Below, piece after piece: positions 43,269 to 52,103 of a stretch of 56,734 bases of DNA (its first letter is position 1; each line of letters begins with the position of its first letter). The stretch lies in assembly GCA_003221035.1 (NCBI GenBank), contig QHUB01000027.1:1-56734 (forward strand), given 5' to 3'. A model generated the notes under the pieces. That model saw nothing but the letters and a program-made list of their open reading frames with translations, ran no database searches and had not been told where the DNA came from. The DNA comes from Gemmatimonadota bacterium. GTDB taxonomy: Bacteria; Gemmatimonadota; Gemmatimonadetes; Gemmatimonadales; GWC2-71-9. A program made the translations under genes and the position numbers.

Positions 43269-45413
43269 ATGGCCACCCTTCGCTCTGTGAAGATGTCGAG
43301 TGCCCTGTTGATCGTGGGCGCCGCGTCTGTCTGGATTGCGCTGATCGTGGGCGGCGCCGCCCGAGCTATCGTCCGCCCCGACCCGTTTGCCCGCCGCGTC
43401 GCCGCCACATTGTCCGACCCGCGGGTGTCGTCGTACATCGCGGCCAGGGTTACCGACGCTATCGTCGCCCAGCGGCCCAACCTCGTCAGCGTGCGCTCGG
43501 TTCTTCAGCCGGCGGTGAACGGCGTCGTCGCGTCGGCGCCGTTCCGCGCGGTCGTGCGTACCTCCGCCCGCGCAGCGCACCGCGCACTGTTCGAGTCCGC
43601 GGCCAAGAACGCGCTCCTGTCGCTACCTGATGTCTCGGTGCTCGTGCGTGGCGCGCTCCAGCACGTCAACCCGGCCATCGCCGCGAAGATTCCGCCCGGG
43701 ATCGAAGCGAAGCTGGCCTCACCCGAGGCCGAGCAGCGGTTCACGCGGTTCATCGGCGCGTTTGCTCTGGTCGGCAAGGTGCTCTGGGCTGCGTGGGGCC
43801 TGTTACTCCTCGGCGTTGCGTCCATTGTCGCTTCGATTTGGGTCGCCCCGGAACGGCAGAACGCGCTCGTCCGAGCGGGCGGTAGCTTGTTCGCGGTCGC
43901 GCTGGCACTGCTGGCGGTTCTTCCTGCGGGCCGCATTGTCGCGGCTGCGCTCACCCAGGGTCCTGAGCTGCGCGGTGTGATCCACGGCCTGTGGTCGGCG
44001 TTCTTCCTGCCGATCAAGCCACTCGCGTTGATCGCCGGTTGCGCGGGCGTCGTGCTCGCGGCCGCGGGTGGGACGATGCTCGAAGCGGTGGACCCCTATG
44101 CGCGGTTCAAGGCGCTCTGGCGCTGGCTCACCGAGCCGCTCCATCCGACCGCGCAGGTCGGCCGGGCGATCCTCGTGCTGGCGGCGGGTGTCTACGCCGT
44201 TTCGTATCCGACACGCGCGGCGACAGCGGTCGTCGCGATCGTCGGCTTGGTGCTCGTCTATACCGGATTGCGCGAGGTGTTCCGCGTGGTGTTGGCGCGC
44301 ACCGGTGTTGCGACCGGCGCACGCGCGGCGGCGACGCCGCAGACCAACGTTTACGCCTGGCGGATGGCGGCGGCTGTCGCCGTCGTGCTCGCGGTCGTGC
44401 TGGGTGGCACGGCGTTGCTCGTGTTCCGCGCGCCGGCCGCGACGTTGGAAGAAGCGGGTGCCGTCGTCGCGTGCAATGGGTCGCCCACGCTGTGCAACCG
44501 GCGCCTCGACCAGGTCGTCTTCGCCGGCGCGCACAACGCGATGTCGAATGCCGAGATTCCGGGCTGGTTGTTCCCGCACCAGAACCATGCGTTCCCGGGG
44601 CAGCTCGAGGATGGCGTGCGCGCACTCCTGATCGACGTGCACTACGGCGTTCCCGCCGAGGAGCACGTCATCACCGATTTCAGCCGCGAGGGCGGTACGT
44701 CGATCGATAAGATCAAGGGCCCCCTCGGTCCTGAAGCCACCGAGGCGGCGGTCCGCATCCGGAACCGGTTCCTCGGTCACGAGACCGGCAAGTCAGCGCT
44801 GTACTTCTGTCACGGGTTCTGCGAGCTGGGCGCCTATCCGGTCCTGCCCGCGCTGGAGGGCATCCGCGACTGGATGCTCGCAAACCCTGGTGAGGTCGTC
44901 ATCATCGTCGTCGAGGACTACGTGGCGCCGCAGGACCTCGCCGTCGCCTTCCAGGACGCGGGCCTGTTGAACCTGATCTACACGGGGCCAGCCACGAAGC
45001 CGTTCCCGACGTTGCGCCAACTGATCGATTGGGATCAGCGCCTGGTCTTGTTCCTCGAGTCCGGAAAACCGGGCGTGCCCTGGCTCAGGCCCGCTTGGGA
45101 GTCGATGCAGGAGACGCCGTATACGTTCCATCAGCCGGCCGACTTCTCGTGCAAGCCCAATCGCGGCGGTGCCACCGCGCCGTTTTTCCAGATCAACAAC
45201 TGGATCGAGACCACGCCCGCGCCCAGGCCCTCGAATGCGCAGATCGTGAACGCGTATGACGCCCTGCTCGCGCGGGCGCGCGAGTGCCGCTCGGAGCGCA
45301 ATCACCTCCCGAATATTCTGGCGGTGGACTTCTACGACGTCGGCGATGTGTTCCGCGTGGTGCGGACATTGAACGGACTCGATGAGGGAGGGACGATCGC
45401 GCGTGGCCGCTGA
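43269..45413 (+). CDS. Membrane protein with PI-PLC X-like domain
   Basis: 714 residues from the ATG at 43269. The N-terminal half (to about 400) has several membrane helices and an extracytoplasmic segment. The C-terminal half resembles the PI-specific phospholipase C X-domain found in bacteria: VVFAGAHNAMSN with the first catalytic His, VRALLIDVHYG, and LYFCHGFCELGA with the second. An ATG at 43233 in the same frame is an alternative start but would overlap the motif region. Phosphodiesterase action on a lipid or GPI-like substrate is inferred from the family. The PP2C gene overlaps its 3' end by 11 bases. Confidence 0.75.
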   Translation: MATLRSVKMSSALLIVGAASVWIALIVGGAARAIVRPDPFARRVAATLSDPRVSSYIAARVTDAIVAQRPNLVSVRSVLQPAVNGVVASAPFRAVVRTSARAAHRALFESAAKNALLSLPDVSVLVRGALQHVNPAIAAKIPPGIEAKLASPEAEQRFTRFIGAFALVGKVLWAAWGLLLLGVASIVASIWVAPERQNALVRAGGSLFAVALALLAVLPAGRIVAAALTQGPELRGVIHGLWSAFFLPIKPLALIAGCAGVVLAAAGGTMLEAVDPYARFKALWRWLTEPLHPTAQVGRAILVLAAGVYAVSYPTRAATAVVAIVGLVLVYTGLREVFRVVLARTGVATGARAAATPQTNVYAWRMAAAVAVVLAVVLGGTALLVFRAPAATLEEAGAVVACNGSPTLCNRRLDQVVFAGAHNAMSNAEIPGWLFPHQNHAFPGQLEDGVRALLIDVHYGVPAEEHVITDFSREGGTSIDKIKGPLGPEATEAAVRIRNRFLGHETGKSALYFCHGFCELGAYPVLPALEGIRDWMLANPGEVVIIVVEDYVAPQDLAVAFQDAGLLNLIYTGPATKPFPTLRQLIDWDQRLVLFLESGKPGVPWLRPAWESMQETPYTFHQPADFSCKPNRGGATAPFFQINNWIETTPAPRPSNAQIVNAYDALLARARECRSERNHLPNILAVDFYDVGDVFRVVRTLNGLDEGGTIARGR

Positions 45414-46296
45414 GCAGCAGACTCAGGGCGTCGTGACGATGGAGTTGAAACCGCGGGATGAAGATCTCGAGTTGTTCGGATTGACGCACACTGGTCTGGT
45501 GCGGCCCGACAATCAGGACCACTTCCTCATCGGCACGCTCCATCGTGAGCTCGTGGTGCACGGCACGAGCTTGCCGGCACCGGACGAGCTGCCGGTCCGC
45601 GGGGAGCGCTTCGCCACCTTTGCGGTGGTGGCAGATGGCGTCGGCGGTGTCGTCGGCGGAGCGGCCGCGAGTCGTCGCGCGGTGGAAACGATCGCGCAGT
45701 ACGTGCAGTCCACCCTGCGCTGCTTTGCCGCGGCCAACCCTGCGCACGAACCGGCGTTCATTGACGCGCTGCGGGACGCCGCACTCGAAGCCGACGCGGC
45801 CGTGCGGGCCCTCGGAAATGAGCAGCGGGAATACGGACCCGCCACGACCCTGACGCTGGCGATTGGGGTGTGGCCTCGGGCCTACGTGCTCCAGGTTGGC
45901 GACAGCCGCTGTTACGTCCACGGCGAGGGCAAACTGCGCTGCCTGACCCGCGATCAGACCGTGGCGCAGGATTTGGTCGACAGCGGCAAGCTGACTGCGG
46001 AAGAGGCAGCGCGGTCGCCGTTCAAGAATACCTTGGTGAGCGCGATCGGCGGCCACCATGCGGCGCCCGTCGTGACGGCCGTGGACCAGCAGCACGACTC
46101 GGTGTTCTTGCTCTGTTCAGACGGGCTCACCAAACACGTCGGCGACGACGAGCTCGCCGAGTGCCTCGGCAATCTCCGCTCCGCGGAGCAGGCCTGTCAG
46201 AGCCTCCTGCGGCAGGCGCTCGAGCGCGGCGGCACGGACAACATCACGATCGTCGTCGGTCGCGCACGGCGCGCGCCCGCGACCCACCCTCAGTAA
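45403..46296 (+). CDS. PP2C-type serine/threonine phosphatase
   Basis: 297 residues. Metal-binding motifs are present: RPDNQDHFLI, VVADGVGG, GDSRCYV, LLCSDGLT and GGTDNITIVV, matching motifs of PP2C/Stp phosphatases. It can reverse phosphorylation by Ser/Thr kinases such as the one at 3235-5523. I chose the GTG at 45403 because GAGGGAGGGA (45384-45393) lies nine bases upstream; ATG at 45382 or 45439 are alternatives. It overlaps the PI-PLC-like gene at its start and the convergent PPK2 gene by seven bases at its end. Confidence 0.9.
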   Translation: MAAEQQTQGVVTMELKPRDEDLELFGLTHTGLVRPDNQDHFLIGTLHRELVVHGTSLPAPDELPVRGERFATFAVVADGVGGVVGGAAASRRAVETIAQYVQSTLRCFAAANPAHEPAFIDALRDAALEADAAVRALGNEQREYGPATTLTLAIGVWPRAYVLQVGDSRCYVHGEGKLRCLTRDQTVAQDLVDSGKLTAEEAARSPFKNTLVSAIGGHHAAPVVTAVDQQHDSVFLLCSDGLTKHVGDDELAECLGNLRSAEQACQSLLRQALERGGTDNITIVVGRARRAPATHPQ

Positions 46297-47090
46297 CGCT
46301 CCTTGACGTACGTGTAGTCGTACTTGGGCTCGCGATAGCCGTGAGCCTTCTGCCGTTTCGGAAGCTTGATCTTGTCCCGTGGCGCCTTCTGGTACGGTAT
46401 CGAGTCGAGGAGGTGCGCGATGATGTTGAGTCGCGCGCGCCGCTTGTCGTCCGAGCGGGCGACATACCAGGGCGCGTGCGGCGTGTCGGTCTGCTCGAAC
46501 ATTTCGTCCCGCGCCCGGGAATAGTCGTACCATCGGCTGTAGGATTTGAGATCCATGGGCGAGAGCTTCCAGATCTTCCGCCCATCTTCGATCCGCGATT
46601 CGAGCCGACGAGTCTGTTCTTCCTCACTCACTTCGAGCCAATACTTGACGAGAATGACGCCGGAATCGACGATCGCCTTCTCGACCGCGGGAACCGCCTT
46701 CAAGAATCGTGTGACGTCCTCTTCGCTGCAAAATCCCATCACCCGCTCGACTCCGGCGCGGTTATACCAGCTCCGGTCGAAGATCACGACTTCACCAGCC
46801 GCAGGGAGCAGCGGGATGTAACGCTGGATGTACATCTGCGACTTCTCGCGCGCGGTCGGAGCGGGCAATGCCATGACGCGAAAGACTCTCGGGCTCACGC
46901 GCTCCGTGATGGCCTTGATCGTTCCACCTTTACCGGCGCCATCGCGGCCTTCGAAGACGATACACACCTTGAGCCCCTTGTATTTGACCCACTCCTGGAG
47001 CTTGACCAGCTCGATATGGAGCTGCTCGAGCTCTTGCTCGTACTCCTTGTTCTTGAGCTTTTCCTTCGAAGCGGCTCCGCCCTTCGCCAT
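46290..47090 (-). CDS. ppk2: Polyphosphate kinase 2
   Basis: 266 residues. PPK2 transfers phosphate between polyphosphate and nucleotides. Walker A GRDGAGKGG (48-56), the lid-associated APTAREKSQMYIQRY and the Walker B/acceptor block DRSWYNRAGVE (105-115) are diagnostic. SRWYDYSRARDEMF and APWYVARSDDKRRARLN complete the family pattern. I start at the ATG at 47090, with AGGAG upstream; a TTG two codons earlier is possible. The sequence looks like a class I single-domain enzyme; whether it prefers ADP or GDP cannot be read. It sits after the SulP gene with a two-base gap. Confidence 0.93.
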   Translation of the reverse strand: MAKGGAASKEKLKNKEYEQELEQLHIELVKLQEWVKYKGLKVCIVFEGRDGAGKGGTIKAITERVSPRVFRVMALPAPTAREKSQMYIQRYIPLLPAAGEVVIFDRSWYNRAGVERVMGFCSEEDVTRFLKAVPAVEKAIVDSGVILVKYWLEVSEEEQTRRLESRIEDGRKIWKLSPMDLKSYSRWYDYSRARDEMFEQTDTPHAPWYVARSDDKRRARLNIIAHLLDSIPYQKAPRDKIKLPKRQKAHGYREPKYDYTYVKERY

Positions 47091-47092
47091 CG

Positions 47093-48814
47093 TCAAGCTC
47101 CTCTCATCGCCAGAGCGTCTTCGCTCTTCGCATCGGTCGCGTTCGCGCCCGAGTACTTCTCCACCGCAATCTCCAGGTTGAAATGCATCCGCGCGCGCCC
47201 AAGCGTGTCCTGCAGCGAGGACCGCCGGATGACGTTCAGTACCGCCGGCGTGAGCCCGATCAGCCAGACGGGCAATCCACTTTCGGTAAACCGCCGCTCG
47301 GCGTCGATGAGCGCCTTGAGCGCGGTGTACTCGATGTCGAACACGCCGCTCAGATCGAGGGCCACAACCTTCGGCTGAAACTCATCGACCAGCGCGCGGA
47401 TCTTCTCGCCGAGGCGCGACGCGTTGAGGAAAAAGATCCGCCCCTCGACTCTCAGCAGCAGGAGGCCGGGAAAACTCTCATCCTCGGGATGTTCCTCCGT
47501 GCGCGGCCGGAACACGTTGGTGCCCCGCTTGCGGCCGAGCACAGCGACAGGCGGACTGGCCACCTGCTGCGCCAGCGCGAGCACGGACACGACGATGGCC
47601 ACCAGAATTCCCTGCAGCGTGCCGAGCAGCACGACACCGGCGAGGGCCACCAGCGCCCAGATGAACTCCATCCGTCGGACTTCGAGGATCGCCTTGAACC
47701 CTGCGAGGTGAATCAGTCCGACCGAGTACACAATGACCACGGCCGCGAGCGTGGCCTGCGGCATCAATCCCATGGGAGCGGCCAGGAACAATATCGTGAG
47801 CAGCGTCGCGCCGGCGGTGACGAGCCCGGCCAGCTGCGTGCGCGCGCCCGCGCGTCGGTTTACCGCGGTCTGCGATGTCCCGCCGCCCGACGGCATCGCG
47901 CCGAAAAAGGCGGCGCCGGAATTGGCGAGACCGGTCGCCAGTAATTCCAGGTTGGGCTGCAGCGGCGGCTCACCGCTCGCTGCAAAGGCGCGCCCCGCGG
48001 CGATCGTCTCGGTGAAGCTCATCAGCGCGATGCTCAGGGCGCCCGGCCAGAGAACGGCGAGCAGCGACAGATCCGGCGAGATCAACGACGGCATGCCGTG
48101 TGGGACCGTTCCCACCGTGGCGATTCCGTGCGCGTCCAGTTTGAAGAGGCTCATCGCCGCGATCCCCACCGCGACGGCGACCAGGGGGGCAGGCACGCGG
48201 GGAAGGGCGCGTTCGATGGCGACCAGTAGGAGAATCGTGAGAACGCCCACCGCCAGAGTTGCGAGATGTGTGCCGGGGATCGCGCCAATGGTCGCGGCGA
48301 GGTTGTGCAGGAAATTGCCTTTGGCGAAATGCACACCCAGCAGCTTGGGAATCTGATCCAGGACAATGACCAACCCGATCCCCGCTTTGAATCCGGTGAG
48401 CACGGGATCTGAGATGAAGTTGGCCACGAACCCCAGGCGCAGCGCGGACGCGACGATGAGGATGGCGCCGACGAGCAGACTCAGCGTCACCGTTGCGCGC
48501 AGGAGTGTGGCGGCGTCACCGCCGGGCGCGACTTGCCCCAGCTCGGCCGCCGTCAGAATCGCGATGGTCGTGGTCGTGCTGACGCTGAGCGGCCGAGAGG
48601 TGCCGAGCAGGGCGTAGATGACCGCCGGCACGAGCGCCGTGTAGAGGCCCACCTGAACCGGTAGCCCTGCGATCGTGGCGTAGGCCATCGCCTTGGGAAT
48701 GACGACGGCGGCGGCGGTCAATCCCGCGACCACATCCATCCGCAGCCACTCTTTCCGGTAGCCGCCGGCCCACGCTAACAGGGGGATTCTCGCGCGCGGT
48801 GTCTTTTTGATCAC
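47093..48814 (-). CDS. SulP-family anion transporter with STAS domain
   Basis: 573 residues. The N-terminal transport domain contains VVAGLTAAAVVIPKAMAYAT and GLYTALVPAVIYALLGTSRP, classic for SulP/SLC26. About 10-14 helices follow. A C-terminal STAS domain (about 455-565) reads VVALDLSGVFDIEYTALKAL. Substrate may be sulfate, bicarbonate or another anion; sequence alone does not decide. The GTG at 48814 begins at IKKTPRARIPLLAW just before the first conserved segment; an upstream extension to 48979 looks like non-coding sequence. PPK2 follows by two bases. Confidence 0.9.
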   Translation of the reverse strand: MIKKTPRARIPLLAWAGGYRKEWLRMDVVAGLTAAAVVIPKAMAYATIAGLPVQVGLYTALVPAVIYALLGTSRPLSVSTTTTIAILTAAELGQVAPGGDAATLLRATVTLSLLVGAILIVASALRLGFVANFISDPVLTGFKAGIGLVIVLDQIPKLLGVHFAKGNFLHNLAATIGAIPGTHLATLAVGVLTILLLVAIERALPRVPAPLVAVAVGIAAMSLFKLDAHGIATVGTVPHGMPSLISPDLSLLAVLWPGALSIALMSFTETIAAGRAFAASGEPPLQPNLELLATGLANSGAAFFGAMPSGGGTSQTAVNRRAGARTQLAGLVTAGATLLTILFLAAPMGLMPQATLAAVVIVYSVGLIHLAGFKAILEVRRMEFIWALVALAGVVLLGTLQGILVAIVVSVLALAQQVASPPVAVLGRKRGTNVFRPRTEEHPEDESFPGLLLLRVEGRIFFLNASRLGEKIRALVDEFQPKVVALDLSGVFDIEYTALKALIDAERRFTESGLPVWLIGLTPAVLNVIRRSSLQDTLGRARMHFNLEIAVEKYSGANATDAKSEDALAMRGA

Positions 48815-48850
48815 GTCTAGTGGATACTGTCGGCGGACGAAAGAGGAGAT

Positions 48851-48866
48851 GGGCCTTTGGTGAAAC
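48851..48866. repeat. Copy of the 16-bp motif (copy f)
   Basis: TGGGCCTTTGGTGAAA lies 37-52 bases upstream of the SulP GTG. It keeps GGCCTTTGG and is followed by a second small dyad, TTGGACCACCAA. Confidence 0.4.
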
Positions 48867-48884
48867 GTTGGACCACCAATGCCG

Positions 48885-49661
48885 CTATGGACTCGCCATG
48901 CTCTCCTGCACCCGGAGCAGTGGGGTCTGGTCGACGCGAATGAGGCCGCGCCGCGGTCTGTCAAAATCGAGCACGACAAACGCCACGATGAGGATCAGGA
49001 GATTGAGCCCGAGGGAGAGGATCACATGGCGACGGCGCGCCTGGCCCAGCGCATGGCCGCTCATCGCGCCGCAGAGGATGATGGAAAAGGCCAGCAGCCC
49101 TACCACCGAGGGCGGCATGTGAAAGGTCCGTATCCACTCGCGGGTCGTGGATAGATCGATCACGTCATTTGCGGCTGGAACGATCGCGCTCGTGAGGGCC
49201 TGATTCGGGTTGGCGTTCACAGCACGTGTAATGCCGGTCCACAGCGTGGCTAACGTGGCATGCATACTGTCGGCGAGCCGCGCGAACTCGTGCGGGTCCA
49301 GACCTTTTTCGAAGCTTGCGACGCGCAGGTCGGTGTAGCGACGCAGCGCTGCGCGAATGTCGCCGCGGGCGGGTTCGGCGACGAGACCGGCGCGCAACCA
49401 GCACGTACCGATTGCGTTGGCTTCGTCGGTCACCAGGCGCGAGCGCTCGTTGAATCGGCTGCTCGTGATGGCGAATGAAAACCCGAGCAACAAGGCAACC
49501 AATCCCAGCGTGCTGGTCCGCAGCGTGTTGACGATGTCACGCTCACTGTCCGACACCTGTTGGGATCGGCCGTACCGAAAGCCGAGCTCACCGGCACCGA
49601 GCGACAGGAGCAGGATCACAAGAACGGGGATCCAGATCGGCCAGTCGTAGATCGCACGCAT
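48885..49661 (-). CDS. DUF4239 (bestrophin-like) membrane protein
   Basis: 258 residues. Helix near the N-terminus (about 10-28), then GFRYGRSQQVSDSERDIV and TLGLVALLLGFSFAITSSRF, the DUF4239 signature. A soluble helical stretch follows (about 70-175), then two C-terminal helices. Members are bestrophin-like membrane proteins of unknown function. It starts at the ATG at 49661 and ends 70 bases before the SulP gene. Confidence 0.82.
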   Translation of the reverse strand: MRAIYDWPIWIPVLVILLLSLGAGELGFRYGRSQQVSDSERDIVNTLRTSTLGLVALLLGFSFAITSSRFNERSRLVTDEANAIGTCWLRAGLVAEPARGDIRAALRRYTDLRVASFEKGLDPHEFARLADSMHATLATLWTGITRAVNANPNQALTSAIVPAANDVIDLSTTREWIRTFHMPPSVVGLLAFSIILCGAMSGHALGQARRRHVILSLGLNLLILIVAFVVLDFDRPRRGLIRVDQTPLLRVQESMASP

Positions 49662-49847
49662 TTCAACGATGGCTGGATCTCAGAATTACGCTTCGCCTCA
49701 CGGTTGGCTCCGCCTCGGGTGCGTCTAGAGTCGTGGCGCGAGGAACGCTCTAGAATTGCCCTTTGGGATAACCGCCGCTGCCAGGCGGCAGCTGTTGCAC
49801 CAAGAGCCGATGCGTCCAATTGCCCGACGCGGACCTTCAACAGTCCG
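49662..49847. promoter_or_regulatory. Divergent gap with inverted repeat and 16-bp motif copy d
   Basis: 186 bp between the DUF4239 and barrel-protein starts. TCTAGAG (49724-49730) is an exact inverted copy of CTCTAGA (49748-49754). Immediately beside it is motif copy d, TTGCCCTTTGGGATAA (49756-49771). A small hairpin GCTGCC-AGGC-GGCAGC follows near 49778-49793. The clustering suggests a regulated promoter region. Confidence 0.5.
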
Positions 49848-50423
49848 ATGCGACGCCTCATCCTCCTGCTGACGCTGCTGGACGGGCCGTGCGCGACACT
49901 GCTCGCGGCGCAATCTCCCGACAGTGTGTCCAGGGACTCCACGAAACGCGGGATCGGGTTCGGCTACTTCGCGACGCTGGGTGGCAACTGGCAGATCGAG
50001 GCTATCGAGATCGGCTATGTGCGGCACCCCGAGCGTGGCCCGGCGGCGCTGGCGATCGCCGCACGCCTGGGCACGTTCATGGAGGAAAGCGCAGTCGTCA
50101 GCGCGCAGCGCGGGGCGGTGTTCGCCCTCGCGGTTTCCGCGCGGACCCACATGTACCAGATCTCGGAGCTGGGCAGCGAGGAGCGCCATCTTCCGATCGG
50201 CCTCGACCTGACGCTCGAGGCGACGGGTTACCTTGCCGCCGGCTCACCGCAGTGGCAGGGATCGAATTGGTTGGCGCTCGCGGTCTTGCCGTCGTTGCGG
50301 GCTGGGCGCGGCGCCGTGACGTTGGGTCCGGCGCTCTTTTTCGGCGCGCAGAAACCGTCGCTCCGCTGTGTGCTCGCGATCCGCGGGGAGAAGCTGCTGG
50401 CGCGCCACGGGCGAAATCCCTGA
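49848..50423 (+). CDS. Exported beta-barrel-like protein, unknown
   Basis: 191 residues starting at MRRLILLLTLLDGPCATLLA, a signal peptide ending near AAQ. The mature part has short alternating strands (GIGFGYFATLGGNWQIEAIEI, AVFALAVSARTHMYQI, AVTLGPALFFGAQ) like a small eight-stranded outer-membrane barrel. The longer in-frame reading from 49560 crosses the intergenic motif region and lacks a signal, so it is not chosen. It converges on the histidine kinase gene with a three-base gap. Confidence 0.65.
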   Translation: MRRLILLLTLLDGPCATLLAAQSPDSVSRDSTKRGIGFGYFATLGGNWQIEAIEIGYVRHPERGPAALAIAARLGTFMEESAVVSAQRGAVFALAVSARTHMYQISELGSEERHLPIGLDLTLEATGYLAAGSPQWQGSNWLALAVLPSLRAGRGAVTLGPALFFGAQKPSLRCVLAIRGEKLLARHGRNP

Positions 50424-50426
50424 ACG

Positions 50427-52103
50427 CTACGCCGTCCCATTGCGACGTCCGGTAGTGTCTCGGCCATCTCCGTCCGCGGTGCGCAGCACCACGTGGAACG
50501 TGGCGCCGCGTTCCTGATTGTTCTCCGCCCAGAGACGCCCACCATGCGCGGTCACAATCGAGCGCCCGATCGCGAGCCCCAAGCCGAGGCCCTCGACCTT
50601 CGTCGTGTAGAACGGCTCGAACAGACGATTCGGCGCATCTGGCGGTAACCCAGTCCCGCGATCGACGACGGTGAGCTCCACGAAATTCGCGTCCTTGTGC
50701 TCCATCTGGACGCGCAGCTGACGCTCGCGCGCCGGCTTGTCGATCATGGCCTCGCAACCGTTGACGATCAGGTTCAGCACGACTTGCAACAGCTGCACCG
50801 GGTCGCCGCGCACCGGCGGCAGGTCGGTCGGGATGTCGGTTTCCACCTCCACACCGAGCCGCACCACGACGGCGCGGGCCAGCGCGAGGGCATCGCGCAC
50901 GAGCGACTCGAGCTGCAGCAACTCGGCACGCGGCGCGCGTTCCTGCAGGAACGAGCGCATCCGGGTGATGACGTTGGCGGCGTATCTATCCTGATCCGCG
51001 ATGTCGTTCAAAATCGTCCGAATCTCCTGCGCGTTCGTGCCGTCGCGCGCCAGCAGGGCACTGGCGGCCTGGGTGTTCGCCAGGATCGCCATCAGCGGCT
51101 GGCGCAGCTCGTGGGCGAGCGCGCCGGACAACTGACCCACCGTCGCGACCCGCGTGACGTGTGCCAGTTGATTGCGCTGCGCCTGCAGCTGGGCATCTGC
51201 CTGCTCGCGCTCGCGCATGACGCCCGCCAGCACCAGGAGGGGCATGCACATCGTGATCCAGAAGACTTGCAGCGACGTGACGCGATAGGCGTCGGCGATC
51301 ATCACAAACGGGCCAAGCTGCCGGGCCGTCCCCCAGACCGACAGCGCGGCGATCCCAAGCAACGCCGTGCTTGCGCCGAGCGGCCCGAGCCGAACCGCGG
51401 CCCAGAGCAGCGGTGGAAACATCAGCAGCAGCAGCGCGGGAAAGCGCGCCGTCTCCGGCCCGGTCCCGAACGCGATGAGTCCGACGGCGAACAGAAAGAT
51501 CAACACGGCACTCGCTGCCATCAGCTCGCGGGTGCGAACGCGGAACAGCGGCCGCACGCCCTGCTGCGCCCATAGCAGGATCACGGGAGTCACGAGCAGC
51601 ATCGCCGTCGCATTCGAGAGCGTGACGCGCACCCAGGCCGCAAGCGGCGTGAAGTCCTCGAGCTCGAGCACGGCGCGCACCACCGCCGGTGTGATGAGCG
51701 CGAACAGGGCGGCCAAACCAAACGCCGTCGCCATGTAGGCAAGCACCTGCCGGCTCGTGGAGAAGGTCAGTGGCACCCCCACGAGGCGGCGCAGCACCGT
51801 CGCCATCGAGATCGTCAGCACGGAATTGCCCGCGATCTGCCAGGCGATGCGCCACGCCGGAACGACGGGGACCATCGCGGCGACGTGCGCCGCCGCGGTG
51901 ATCATCAGCACCAGCGGCCAGCGCGCCGGCGGGGTCAACACCAGCGCGGACACCAATACGGCATTGGCGACCCAGACGACGCCGATGATCGAGTGCTGAA
52001 AGCGGAAGCTCAGCCCGAGGTGCGCGGCGAAGTAATAGCCGACTGCCAACGCGCCGAGCCAGCCGACGAGAGCGAGTTGCTTTCGGACTCGTGTTTCCAC
52101 CAT
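50427..52103 (-). CDS. MASE1-type sensor histidine kinase
   Basis: 558 residues. The N-terminal half is a MASE1-like sensor of about eight helices (VGYYFAAHLGLSFRF, GVVWVANAVLVSALVL). Then come a coiled-coil linker (about 298-325), HisKA with phospho-His331 in GALAHELRQPLMAIL, and an ATPase domain with LLQVVLNLIVNGCEAM, VDRGTGLP and GLGLGLAIGRSIV. It is of the FixL/NtrB-like HELRQPL type. The ATG at 52103, or the GTG at 52106, overlaps the stop of the double-LysR gene, so the two are co-translated. The likely partner is the divergent receiver at 54113-54562. Confidence 0.9.
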   Translation of the reverse strand: MVETRVRKQLALVGWLGALAVGYYFAAHLGLSFRFQHSIIGVVWVANAVLVSALVLTPPARWPLVLMITAAAHVAAMVPVVPAWRIAWQIAGNSVLTISMATVLRRLVGVPLTFSTSRQVLAYMATAFGLAALFALITPAVVRAVLELEDFTPLAAWVRVTLSNATAMLLVTPVILLWAQQGVRPLFRVRTRELMAASAVLIFLFAVGLIAFGTGPETARFPALLLLMFPPLLWAAVRLGPLGASTALLGIAALSVWGTARQLGPFVMIADAYRVTSLQVFWITMCMPLLVLAGVMREREQADAQLQAQRNQLAHVTRVATVGQLSGALAHELRQPLMAILANTQAASALLARDGTNAQEIRTILNDIADQDRYAANVITRMRSFLQERAPRAELLQLESLVRDALALARAVVVRLGVEVETDIPTDLPPVRGDPVQLLQVVLNLIVNGCEAMIDKPARERQLRVQMEHKDANFVELTVVDRGTGLPPDAPNRLFEPFYTTKVEGLGLGLAIGRSIVTAHGGRLWAENNQERGATFHVVLRTADGDGRDTTGRRNGTA

